A stretch of DNA of 64,000 nt, taken from positions 231,871 through 295,870 of the forward strand of contig CAWJFC010000029.1 of NCBI GenBank assembly GCA_963841945.1, in the 5' to 3' direction. Of the stretch, positions 28,220 through 37,091 are shown piece after piece. The notes under the pieces were generated by a model that saw only the letters and a list, made by a program, of their open reading frames with translations, made no database searches and had not been told where the DNA came from. The DNA comes from Acidiflorens sp963841945. Its GTDB lineage: Bacteria > Acidobacteriota > Terriglobia > Terriglobales > Acidobacteriaceae. Position 1 is the stretch's first letter, and the number at the start of each line of letters is the position of its first letter. Position numbers and translations under genes: made by a program.

Positions 28220-29368
28220 ATGAAAACAACGAACGAAAACAGGCTAACCAAAAACAGCCAGCCAACCAACCTCGGAAGACGACGGAACCTCATGTGCGCG
28301 GCAATGACACTGATCGCCGCATCATTTATGTCCACCCTCGCCCTCGCGCAGAACCCGGCAGCCATTGCAGTGCGATCGAACGGTGAGGCCGATGTGGTCA
28401 TCGAGGGCCCGAACAATTCGCTGCTGTACTATCATGCAAAACCTGGTGAATCCTTTGTCGCCGATACGATTGCTGGGAATGGAACGACGTTTTCGGCGCC
28501 CGCCATTGCCGTGCGCTCAACCGGCGAGGCGGACGTGGTCGCACAAGGTCCGAACAATTCGCTGCTGTACTATCATGCAACTCCTAAGTCTGCGTGGGCG
28601 GTCGATACGATTGCTGGGAATGGAACGACATTCTCGGCGCCCGCCATTGCCGTTCGCTCGGTAGATCCGGCCGGCGAGGCGGACGTGGTCGCAGAGGGGC
28701 CCGACAATTCGCTGCTCTACTATTATGCAACTCCCGGCAATCCATGGGACGTCGATACGATTGCTGGGTCTGGAACGACATTTTCGGCCCCTGCGATTGC
28801 GGTACGGAAGGCACACCCGGCCGGCGAGGCAGACGTGGTCGCAGAGGGGCCCGACAATTCGCTACTCTACTACCATACAACTCCCGGCAATCCATGGGGC
28901 GTCGATACGATTGCTGGGTCCGCATCGACGTTCTCGGCACCCGCAATCGTCGTACGCTCGACTGGCGAGGCGGACGTGGTCGCAGAGGGGCCCGACAATT
29001 CGCTGCTCTACTATCACGCAACTCCTGGCGATTCGTTCGTTGCCACCACGATTGCTGGGTCAGGAACGACGTTCTCCGCGCCTGGGATGGCGGTACGCAC
29101 GGTTGACCCGGCCGGCGAGGCGGACGTAGTCGCAGAGGGGCCCGACAATTCGTTGCTCTACTACCACGCAACTCCTGGCGATCCGTTTGTAGCCACCACG
29201 ATTGCTGGGTCCGGAACGACGTTCTCCACGCCCGTAATTGCAGTACGAAAAGCGCACACGGCCGGCGAGGCGGACGTCGTCGCCTACGGGTCAAGCGGCA
29301 ATTCGCTGCTTTACTACCATGCAACTCCTGGTAATTCATGGGACGTCGATACGATAGCGACGTTTTAA
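28220..29368 (+). CDS. Secreted protein of eight near-identical 42-residue beta repeats
   Basis: 382 residues, ATG with AAGGAG eight bases upstream. A long N-terminal region ends in a signal peptide (MTLIAASFMSTLALAQ). The mature part is entirely repeats of about 38-44 residues with the pattern GEADVVAEGPDNSLLYYHAT, then PGxxWxVDTIAGxGTTFSAP. Eight blades of this length fit a beta-propeller, similar in style to PLL/tectonin or fungal-lectin-like propellers, which bind glycans. That fold is inference. There is no catalytic motif. It is the first gene of the co-oriented secreted set. Confidence 0.75.
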   Translation: MKTTNENRLTKNSQPTNLGRRRNLMCAAMTLIAASFMSTLALAQNPAAIAVRSNGEADVVIEGPNNSLLYYHAKPGESFVADTIAGNGTTFSAPAIAVRSTGEADVVAQGPNNSLLYYHATPKSAWAVDTIAGNGTTFSAPAIAVRSVDPAGEADVVAEGPDNSLLYYYATPGNPWDVDTIAGSGTTFSAPAIAVRKAHPAGEADVVAEGPDNSLLYYHTTPGNPWGVDTIAGSASTFSAPAIVVRSTGEADVVAEGPDNSLLYYHATPGDSFVATTIAGSGTTFSAPGMAVRTVDPAGEADVVAEGPDNSLLYYHATPGDPFVATTIAGSGTTFSTPVIAVRKAHTAGEADVVAYGSSGNSLLYYHATPGNSWDVDTIATF

Positions 29369-29566
29369 CGCAAGGCTAACCAGAGCCTGGCAAGGCCGCG
29401 GCGGCCATTATTCATGCTGCGAGTCCGGGCCGCAGTTCAACCCGTGGTTGCTCACTCCAAGTAAGTGCTATCGGCAAGTCACAGTTGCGCCGAAACCAAA
29501 GGGGGCCAAGGCTAAGAAACATGCCCCCTTCAGCGCGGTTGTTCAAGAAAAAACAAGGAGCGCTTT

Positions 29567-30583
29567 ATGACAAGGCCGACTTTGAAGAATTTCGTACTGG
29601 CGCTGAGTCTGTTGGGAACAGCGTTGATCCCGTCCACCAGTTCGGCGCAGGTAGGACTCGCGTCCAAGCTTCCGGGTAAGCGCCCGGCCTCCGCCGCGGC
29701 GCAAGCGGCGAGCCATCAGGCAAAGACGGCAGGGTCGCCGTCCTACACCTACACCCTGCTTAGTTTTCCCGGGGCTCTTCTCACGTCTGCGGCCAGCATC
29801 AACCTGGGTGCGACCACTTCAAAGACTGAGATCGTTGGAGGGTACGGTCCTCCGGAGCAAGGTAACCTCGCCCAAGGCGGCTTTCTCGCTCGCGTGTCAG
29901 GAACGAAAGCCGTCGCAGAAAGCTACAAGGCGGTGAATTATCCTCACCTCCCACAGGATCAAATCGCACTTGGCGTCAATGATTCTGGCCAGATCGTCGG
30001 CGCTTACTACACCAGCGCGGATGTCTTCTACGGTTACGAGTTAAGCGGCGGAAAGTTCACCACCCTTAGTGTGCCGGGCGGGGTGGGCACCCTCGCCGTC
30101 GGAATCAACAATTCCGGTGAAGTTGTCGGCTATTGGTCGAGCGGCGGCCCCACACAGGGTTTCAGGCTGGTTGGCAGCACCTATACCTCGTTCAACTACC
30201 CCGGCGCGTCCGAGACCCTGCCCATTTCGGTCAATAATGAGGGGGAAATAGTCGGCAATTACACGGACACAAGCGGCGTTACGCACGGCTTCTTGCTGAG
30301 CGGGGGAACCTACACCTCGATCGACTTCTCTGGTGCACTCGCGACCTACGGCTCAGGAATTAACGATGCAGGCGACATCGTCGGAACCTACTGCCCGACC
30401 AGCGAATGTCTCTCTACCTTTGAGGGCATGCAGGGATTCCTTTGGAGCAACGGCGTCTTCACGACGATCGCGATCCCGGGCGAATACTACACGTACTTGG
30501 GCGGGATCAATAACAAAGGCGTGGTCGTGGGCTACTACCAGGATGCCGCCGGATATCAGGTCTCGTTCCAAGCGACGCCCTAG
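29567..30583 (+). CDS. Secreted HAF-repeat protein (paralogue 1)
   Basis: 338 residues; signal peptide LALSLLGTALIPSTSSAQ. Six or so HAF-type repeats of about 40-45 residues follow, with the core GINNxGxIVGxYxDxxGxxHGFLLSGGxYTxIDxPGA. The start ATG 29567 has AAGGAGC six bases upstream. It is closely related to the next gene (same YTYTLLSFPG opening and GEYYTYLxxINNxGVVxGxYQDAAG ending), so the pair arose by tandem duplication. HAF repeats occur in extracellular bacterial proteins and are thought to form beta-propellers; the ligand is unknown. Two cysteines (CPTSEC) near residue 275 may form a disulfide. Confidence 0.8.
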   Translation: MTRPTLKNFVLALSLLGTALIPSTSSAQVGLASKLPGKRPASAAAQAASHQAKTAGSPSYTYTLLSFPGALLTSAASINLGATTSKTEIVGGYGPPEQGNLAQGGFLARVSGTKAVAESYKAVNYPHLPQDQIALGVNDSGQIVGAYYTSADVFYGYELSGGKFTTLSVPGGVGTLAVGINNSGEVVGYWSSGGPTQGFRLVGSTYTSFNYPGASETLPISVNNEGEIVGNYTDTSGVTHGFLLSGGTYTSIDFSGALATYGSGINDAGDIVGTYCPTSECLSTFEGMQGFLWSNGVFTTIAIPGEYYTYLGGINNKGVVVGYYQDAAGYQVSFQATP

Positions 30584-30634
30584 ATAGACTCGCCGTCGAA
30601 GTTCCGGCCTTTCCAAAAATATAAGGAGGGTTTT

Positions 30635-31636
30635 ATGAGGAAGCAAACCGTGAAGAATTTCGCACTGGCGCTCGGTCTATTCGCAATAGCGCTGATCCCG
30701 TCCACTGTCTCGGCACAGCCCGGACGCGCGTCCAAGCTTCCGGGTAAGAATCCGCCAACTCCCGTAGCGCAAGCGGTACGCCACCACGCAGAGACGACGG
30801 GTTCGCCATCCTACACTTACACCTTACTTAGCTTCCCCGGCTCCCTTTCTACCTTTGCGAACGGCATCAACAAGGGTGCGACCACTTCGAAGATTGAGAT
30901 CGTTGGCAGTCAGGGTCAAGGAGGCTTTCTCGTAGACGTGTCGGTAAAGAAGACCGTCTCTGAAAAGTACCAGGTGGTCAATTTTCCCCACGCCGCAGAG
31001 CAACTAGACGCGAGCGACGTCAATGATGCCGGCCAAATCGTGGGCGATTACGTCGACAGTTCGGGCGTTTACCACGGTTATGAGCGGAGCGGCGCAAAGT
31101 TCACCACGATTGATGTGCCCTTTGCTGGCGCCACGGCCACCTTTACCAACGCGATCAACAATTCGGGCGAAATTGTCGGCGGGTGGACCGATAGCGGAGG
31201 GGTAACACACGCTTTCACAGTGGTTGGAGGCACCTACGCCTCGTTCGACTACCCCGGCGCGACCTTTACCACTGCCAATGACGTCAACAGCGCAGGGGAA
31301 ATAGTCGGCTTTTACCAAGACACAAACGGCACTGGACACGGTTTCCTGCTGAGCGGGGGAACCTACACTTCGATCGACGTTCCAAGCGCCGTTTATACCA
31401 ACAGTCCCGGAATCAACGACGCCGGCGACATCGTCGGGTTGTACTGCACAACCAGTCAATGCGCCTCGACCAGTGAGGGCGAGCAAGGCTTCCTGTTGAG
31501 CGGGGGCGTCTTCACAACCTTCGCAATCCCCGGCGAATACTACACGTATTTGATCGATATCAATAACAACGGCGTAGTGATCGGAGGCTACCAGGATGCC
31601 GCTGGGCTGGTTGTCGCATTCATGGCGACGCCGTAG
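30635..31636 (+). CDS. Secreted HAF-repeat protein (paralogue 2)
   Basis: 333 residues; ATG 30635 with AAGGAGG upstream; signal peptide LALGLFAIALIPSTVSAQ. It starts 51 bases after its paralogue ends and shares the leader, the ASKLPGK linker, every repeat and the C-terminal NNNGVVIGGYQDAAGLVVAF. Divergence is spread along the whole length, so the duplication is not recent. The repeat count and cysteine pair (CTTSQC) are conserved. Presumably an extracellular beta-propeller, as for its neighbour. Confidence 0.8.
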   Translation: MRKQTVKNFALALGLFAIALIPSTVSAQPGRASKLPGKNPPTPVAQAVRHHAETTGSPSYTYTLLSFPGSLSTFANGINKGATTSKIEIVGSQGQGGFLVDVSVKKTVSEKYQVVNFPHAAEQLDASDVNDAGQIVGDYVDSSGVYHGYERSGAKFTTIDVPFAGATATFTNAINNSGEIVGGWTDSGGVTHAFTVVGGTYASFDYPGATFTTANDVNSAGEIVGFYQDTNGTGHGFLLSGGTYTSIDVPSAVYTNSPGINDAGDIVGLYCTTSQCASTSEGEQGFLLSGGVFTTFAIPGEYYTYLIDINNNGVVIGGYQDAAGLVVAFMATP

Positions 31637-31710
31637 ATGGGCGGATATACCGGAAGCGCAATCGGCTGACAACTTGACACGGAAGAAAAATTCACTACAG
31701 GAGAATGACC

Positions 31711-32919
31711 ATGGATTCCGGAAACAAGGATATCGCCCTGGGAAAGAGTTCCGATGTTTCCCATTTCTCGTGGAAACCAACCTTAGCGGTGCTGACGTTC
31801 GTCTGCGTCTTTCTGCTGGTCGCTGTCCGCTCGGCTCAAGCACAATCGGAGACCGTTCTCTACAGCTTCTTGGGAGAACCCGACGGTGCGAATCCCGTCA
31901 CAGCGGTGACCCTTGATGCGGCGGGGAACCTCTACGGCACAACCGACAATGGCGGCACCGCTGGCCTAGGCACAGTATTCAAACTGGCTCCCGACGGAAA
32001 GGAGACGGTCCTTTACAGCTTCGCCGTTCAGGCAGACGGTGCCAATCCCTTCGCGGGCTTGGTGCGCGGCAAGAAGGGTTATCTCTACGGAGCGACTCTC
32101 TACAACAGTGACAGCTACGGCACCTTGTACAAGGTCAGCCCTAAAGGCGTGCACACGGTGCTCTATGCGTTCACGGGCGGGGCAGATGGCGCCGATCCCT
32201 ACGGCGAGAACCTGATTCTCGACAAGGCAGGCAACCTCTATGGCACGGGCTACTCCGGCGGCACATTTGAATACGGGGTGGTGTTTGAGTTGAGTGCCGC
32301 CGGTACGGAGAGCGTGTTGTACAGCTTTACGGGCGGCACTGATGGAGGTCGTCCGTATGCGGGCGTAGTCGAGGATAAGCACGGAAATTTCTACGGGACA
32401 ACTTTGCAGGGCGGAGCTTTTGGGCTCGGCACGGTTTACAAGGTAACTGCGTCGGGCACAGAAACGGTGCTCCACAGCTTCGCCGGTGGGTCGGATGGAG
32501 CGACTCCATACGGGGGAGTGATTCTCGATAGCAAGGGCAATCTGTACGGCACGACTGCCGGCGGCGGATCATCCAACGCCGGGATCGTCTTCAAGCTCTC
32601 CCCATCGGGCACTGAGACCGTGCTCTACGCCTTTGCGGGCGGCCCGGATGGGGCCAATCCAACTGTCGCTCTGGTCCGCGATAAAGCGGGCAACCTCTAT
32701 GGAACGACTTACAACGGCGGTAATGGTAACGGTTCCGGCGACGGCACTGTGTTTGAGATCTCGCCGTCAGGCACGCATACCGTGCTTCACACCTTCACCG
32801 GCGGTGCGGACGGGGCGGTACCGGACGCAGGCCTGATCCTCGACAAGCACGGCAATCTCTACGGCACAACCCTTGGCGGTGGAATCGGCTTCGGCGTGGT
32901 TTACGAATTGACTCCGTAA
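31711..32919 (+). CDS. Secreted GloVer-repeat (choice-of-anchor tandem repeat) protein
   Basis: 402 residues from ATG 31711, preferred over ATG 31705 because AGGAG then sits at normal distance. The N-terminus has about 25 polar residues before the hydrophobic signal segment (LTFVCVFLLVAVRSAQA). Eight repeats of about 45 residues follow with the pattern ETVLYSFTGGxDGAxPxA, GLVxDKAGNLYGTTxxGG, GTVFKLSPSG. This is the GloVer-containing choice-of-anchor family, frequent in Acidobacteria and predicted to form propellers. Gene spacing is 74 bases from the HAF paralogue and 46 bases to the next start, consistent with one transcript. Confidence 0.82.
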   Translation: MDSGNKDIALGKSSDVSHFSWKPTLAVLTFVCVFLLVAVRSAQAQSETVLYSFLGEPDGANPVTAVTLDAAGNLYGTTDNGGTAGLGTVFKLAPDGKETVLYSFAVQADGANPFAGLVRGKKGYLYGATLYNSDSYGTLYKVSPKGVHTVLYAFTGGADGADPYGENLILDKAGNLYGTGYSGGTFEYGVVFELSAAGTESVLYSFTGGTDGGRPYAGVVEDKHGNFYGTTLQGGAFGLGTVYKVTASGTETVLHSFAGGSDGATPYGGVILDSKGNLYGTTAGGGSSNAGIVFKLSPSGTETVLYAFAGGPDGANPTVALVRDKAGNLYGTTYNGGNGNGSGDGTVFEISPSGTHTVLHTFTGGADGAVPDAGLILDKHGNLYGTTLGGGIGFGVVYELTP

Positions 32920-32965
32920 CTGGATTGATAGAACGACAGCAAAAAAAACACTCTTGGAGAGACTT

Positions 32966-35545
32966 ATGAAAAACCTGACCACACATCTGCGCCTGGCTTC
33001 ACTCCTGTCTCTGATCCTGCTGGCATGTACAGCGACTTATGGCCAACTTACTCCCAGCGGCGATTCCTACACCAACACCGCAGCCCCTACCACCAACTAC
33101 GGCTCCAAGACGACTCTCGACGTTGAGAGCACGCAAACCACCTTCATTCAATTCAATCTCTCGTCGATCCCTTCCGGCTATACCAGCGCCGACATCACCA
33201 AGGCCACGCTCAAGCTCTTCGTCGATGGCGTGACCAAGGCGGGCAGTTTCAACGTCGATTACGTCAACGGCACCTGGACGGAGTCGACGATTGATGCCAG
33301 CAACGCTCCGGCGCTCGGAACTACCATTCAAGCCAGCGTGCCACTCACCTCCGCGGATAAGGACCAGTACATCCTGGTGGACGTCACGGCAGCGGTGCAG
33401 GCGTGGCTGAGTGGAACTCCCAATGACGGCATCGCGCTCGTGGCGAACAGTCCGCTGGACGCGACCTTCGACAGCAAAGAAGCCACGAAGACGAGCCACA
33501 CCGCCGAGTTGGATATCGTATTCGCCGGAGGCGGCGGCAGCGGAATCACCGGGATCACGACGGCTGCGGGCAGCGGCCTGATCGGTGGAGGTACGAGCGG
33601 CACCCTGAACTTGTCGCTGACCAATACGTGCGTGGCGAGCCAGATTCTGCAATGGAGCGGCAGCGCGTGGGTCTGTGCGTCTCCGGGCACGGGCACAATC
33701 ACGGGTGTGATAGCGGGAACGGATCTCGTCGGCGGCGGGACCAGCGGCAATGTCACGCTGAGCCTGAACACGGCAGCGACCAACGCGTTGTACGCGCAGT
33801 TGGGCGCGGGTAACACGTTCACAACGAGTCAGACGGTGGACGGCACCCTCACGGCCAGTTCGGCTGGCTTCGGGATCATCGGCAACACCAGCTACAGCGG
33901 CACTGGTTCCTATTACGTTGGCGTAATAGGTCAAGCGACCGCCTCGACGGGCTCTGGGGCCGGCTTGTGGGGGCTCTCGCAGTCCACCTCCGGCATTGGC
34001 GTGGCGGGCGAGGCGCAGGCTGCCACGGGGAGTACATTCGGCGTGTACGGCACCGCTAGTTCGCCCACTGGCTATGGCGTATTCGGCCAAAACGCCTCCC
34101 CAACGGGAACGTATTCGGGCGTGAACGGCGTCGCTGCTTCGCCCACTGGCTATGGCGTATCCGGCGAAAACATCTCCGGAACGGGGTCGGCTCCGGGCGT
34201 GTACGGCCTGTCGACATCCACCGCTGGCATCGGCGTCCAGGGCACTTCGACCGCCTCAACGGGGTCTACGTTTGGTGTATTCGGCCAAGCGTCGTCGCCT
34301 GGTGGCTGGGGCGTTGCGGGAGAGAGTCCGTTCGCGGGCGTAGTGGGCTACAACAATGGAGAGTACGACATTTCTGTGTTGGGCGCGCCCTATGGCGTAA
34401 TCGGTGATAGCTCCACTGCTGCCGGCGTTTACGGGGCCTCGTCCGGCGTCAGCAATACAGGAGATGAAGCTAACCTTATTCACGCTGCCGGCGTGTGGGG
34501 CGACTTTGGGGGGGCAACGTCCGGGATCGGCGTACTAGGAACCGCCGACACATACTGGGGTGGTGCTTTCAACAACAACAGCCCAACTAACCCCGCTCTC
34601 TACGCCGAAAACGACACTACGATCGCCGGAGGCGAGGTTTTCGAGGCGTCCATGACGAAACTTCTGGGCGCTGATGCGTTTGCGATCATTGGGGACGCGG
34701 GATGCGGTACTGGCTTTATGGCCCTCCAGCTCGGACAAAACGGCATGTCGGGCTGTAACAACTACCTGCTGATGGGAGACGCCAGCGGCAACACGTACCT
34801 CAACGCCGGTGCCGGTGACTTCATATCCTTCCGCATCGCCAACGGTCATACGCAAATGACCATTACCAACGACAACGTGGACGTTCTGGGCACGCTCACC
34901 AAACCCGCGGGGTCGTTCAAGATTGACGACCCGCTCGACCCGGCCAACAAGTATCTCTATCACTCCTTCGTCGAGTCGCCCGATATGAAAAACATGTACG
35001 ACGGCACCATCACCACCGACGACGCTGGTCTGGCAACCGTTACGTTGCCGAATTGGTTCGAGACGCTCAACCGGGATTTCCGCTATCAGTTAACTGTGAT
35101 CGGCCAGTTTGCGCAGGCCATCGTGGCCAGCAAGGTTGCTAACAACCACTTCAGCATTAAGACGGACAAACCGAATGTGGAAGTTTCCTGGCAGGTGACG
35201 GGAACGCGGCAGGATGCATACGCCAATGCACACCGGATTCAGGTAGAAGTCGAAAAGGCTCCTGCCGATCGCGGACACTATTTGTATCCCGAACTCGTCG
35301 GAGCGCCCGACACCGCTCGCATCGGGTACATGGCCTCAGCACCGGGAACCGAGCAGGTCGCGCGCCATCAGCGACCGAGCCTGCATAGCGGCAGCGGGTC
35401 GCCAGCGCAGAGGGTCACTCTTCCTGCTCCGCCGAAACGGGTTCTACCCAACATAGCTCCATCGCCGCGCGTAGCTCCGTTGCCTCCTATATCTCCGTTC
35501 CCCCATCCGGCACAAGCCAGCAAACCGGAGGTCAACCAGAAGTAG
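32966..35545 (+). CDS. Secreted DNRLRE-domain protein with phage-tail-fibre-like repeats
   Basis: 859 residues from ATG 32966 (GGAG six bases upstream; the in-frame TTG at 32954 overlaps it). After a signal peptide, residues about 25-185 form a DNRLRE/CBM96-like beta-sandwich (FIQFNLSSIPSGYTSADITK, TAAVQAWLSG, GIALVANSP). Next come tail-fibre-like modules, including GVIAGTDLVGGGTSGNVTLS, and a glycine-rich array of about 20-residue units (TGYGVFGQNASPTG, GIGVQGTSTASTGS). A conserved C-terminal module contains KPAGSFKIDDPLDPANKYLY and HSFVESPDMKNMYDG. The last 70 residues are Pro-rich and probably disordered. Probably an extracellular fibre; the TDLxGGGTSGNVTL linker recurs in the next gene. 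Confidence 0.8.
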   Translation: MKNLTTHLRLASLLSLILLACTATYGQLTPSGDSYTNTAAPTTNYGSKTTLDVESTQTTFIQFNLSSIPSGYTSADITKATLKLFVDGVTKAGSFNVDYVNGTWTESTIDASNAPALGTTIQASVPLTSADKDQYILVDVTAAVQAWLSGTPNDGIALVANSPLDATFDSKEATKTSHTAELDIVFAGGGGSGITGITTAAGSGLIGGGTSGTLNLSLTNTCVASQILQWSGSAWVCASPGTGTITGVIAGTDLVGGGTSGNVTLSLNTAATNALYAQLGAGNTFTTSQTVDGTLTASSAGFGIIGNTSYSGTGSYYVGVIGQATASTGSGAGLWGLSQSTSGIGVAGEAQAATGSTFGVYGTASSPTGYGVFGQNASPTGTYSGVNGVAASPTGYGVSGENISGTGSAPGVYGLSTSTAGIGVQGTSTASTGSTFGVFGQASSPGGWGVAGESPFAGVVGYNNGEYDISVLGAPYGVIGDSSTAAGVYGASSGVSNTGDEANLIHAAGVWGDFGGATSGIGVLGTADTYWGGAFNNNSPTNPALYAENDTTIAGGEVFEASMTKLLGADAFAIIGDAGCGTGFMALQLGQNGMSGCNNYLLMGDASGNTYLNAGAGDFISFRIANGHTQMTITNDNVDVLGTLTKPAGSFKIDDPLDPANKYLYHSFVESPDMKNMYDGTITTDDAGLATVTLPNWFETLNRDFRYQLTVIGQFAQAIVASKVANNHFSIKTDKPNVEVSWQVTGTRQDAYANAHRIQVEVEKAPADRGHYLYPELVGAPDTARIGYMASAPGTEQVARHQRPSLHSGSGSPAQRVTLPAPPKRVLPNIAPSPRVAPLPPISPFPHPAQASKPEVNQK

Positions 35546-35654
35546 ACGCTGTTCAACCTGCGTGGGAGGGGCCGAGGCTCAGAGCCATGGTCCCTCCCGC
35601 GCGCGAACAAGTTCGTAGTTCAACCCGATCTCAGAAAAACATTTGGAGCGTGTC

Positions 35655-37034
35655 ATGAAAAACTCGAAGACGCAGTTCGCAGCACTTTTGTTCTCCACAA
35701 TATGTTTACTGACAGGCGCCTACGGGCAAATTACGGGAGTGACGGCCGGAACGGATCTGACCGGCGGCGGGACGAGTGGTAACGTCACCCTCAACCTCAA
35801 CACGGCCACTGTTCCACAACTGGCCACGGCCAACACATTCACCGGCAATCAGACTGTCAATGGGAATCTGAGCACAACCGGCTCAGTGTCGGCCCTCAGC
35901 TTCCAGATATTTGGCACGCCCTTCGCCTTCGGGTCCGTCGGGAACGGAAGCGTGTTCCTCGGTTTCTCGGGAAACAGCACGTCCACGGGAGTTGTCGACA
36001 CCGGCACCGGCTACCAGGCTCTTGTATCCAACGGCTCGGGCGAATATAACACCGCCATCGGCGGGCAGGCCCTTTTGACCAACACCTCGGGTGGCGATAA
36101 CACCGCCATCGGCGTAGCGGCACTCAGTACCGTCACCACGGGAAACGAGAACACAGGACTCGGAGCTGTTGCCGGCGTCACCGGAGATGTAAGTAACCTG
36201 ACCGGAAGCTACAACACCGCTGTGGGTTTCAACGCCCGCCTCAAAACGGGAACCCTCAACAACTCCGCCGCCATCGGCGCCAACGCCTATGTCACCGAGA
36301 GCAATGCCATGGTGCTGGGCAGCATCAACGGCGTGAACGGCGCCACGGCCAGCACGAACGTCGGCATCGGAACGACCGCGCCCGGGCATTTATTGGACGT
36401 GGCGGGCGCCACTGCCGTCGACTCCACGGGTATGAATAACGGGACGAACTTTATCGATCTCACGTTCGGCCTCAACGCGGGAGAAGGGGTGTCCTCCTCG
36501 CGCACAGCCGGTCTCAATCAATATGGGATCGACATTTTCACGGACTTTGCCCGACGGATCTCCATCGAGCAGCACGGTAACGTGGGTATCGGAACAACCA
36601 GTCCTGACAGCCTTCTCACCGTGAACGGCAGCGCCGACAAGCCCGGCGGCGGTTCGTGGGGCACTTTCTCCGATGGCCGGCTCAAGAACCTTAACGGCAG
36701 CTACAGTTCCGGCTTGAGTCAGATTCTGCGCATCAACCCTATCCGCTATCGCTACAAGGCCGACAATGCGATGGGCATTCGCGATACGGAAGAACATATC
36801 GGAGTTGTGGCGCAGGAAGTCCAACAAGTCATTCCGGAAGCGGTAACGGAAAACAGCAAAGGCTACCTGCTGGTGAACAACGATCCGATCATCTGGTCGA
36901 TGCTGAACGCAATCAAGGAGCAGCAGGAGGAGATTCGTGCGCTGAAGTCTGAGCTTCGGTCGACACGCCAGTCTTTGCAGAAAGTGCAGGCCCAAGTGGC
37001 TCGCACGCAGCCTGCGTTGGTAGCGGCGAAGTAA
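35655..37034 (+). CDS. Secreted fibre protein with C-terminal S74 intramolecular chaperone domain
   Basis: 459 residues from ATG 35655 (TTGGAG upstream). A signal peptide is followed by the tail-fibre linker GVTAGTDLTGGGTSGNVTLN, then head-like repeats (YNTAIGGQALLTNTSGGDNT and NTAVGFNARL) like those of trimeric adhesins. The C-terminus is a peptidase S74/endosialidase chaperone domain: GTFSDGRLKNLNG, INPIRYRYKAD, EEHIGVVAQEVQQVIPEAV, followed by a coiled coil of about 40 residues. In phage tail spikes this domain trimerises the fibre and cuts itself off before the Ser of the SDxRLK segment, which is intact here. A secreted bacterial version is therefore predicted to be a trimeric, self-processed fibre. 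Confidence 0.85.
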   Translation: MKNSKTQFAALLFSTICLLTGAYGQITGVTAGTDLTGGGTSGNVTLNLNTATVPQLATANTFTGNQTVNGNLSTTGSVSALSFQIFGTPFAFGSVGNGSVFLGFSGNSTSTGVVDTGTGYQALVSNGSGEYNTAIGGQALLTNTSGGDNTAIGVAALSTVTTGNENTGLGAVAGVTGDVSNLTGSYNTAVGFNARLKTGTLNNSAAIGANAYVTESNAMVLGSINGVNGATASTNVGIGTTAPGHLLDVAGATAVDSTGMNNGTNFIDLTFGLNAGEGVSSSRTAGLNQYGIDIFTDFARRISIEQHGNVGIGTTSPDSLLTVNGSADKPGGGSWGTFSDGRLKNLNGSYSSGLSQILRINPIRYRYKADNAMGIRDTEEHIGVVAQEVQQVIPEAVTENSKGYLLVNNDPIIWSMLNAIKEQQEEIRALKSELRSTRQSLQKVQAQVARTQPALVAAK

Positions 37035-37091
37035 ATGGCGGGAGTCACATCGGGTTCAAAAAGACCCGAACTAATAATAAGGAGCATGGTC

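Noticed and set aside
32966..37034. Prophage, because of tail-fibre and S74 domains
   Set aside because: Both proteins have signal peptides, and no capsid, portal, terminase, integrase or lysis gene is present.
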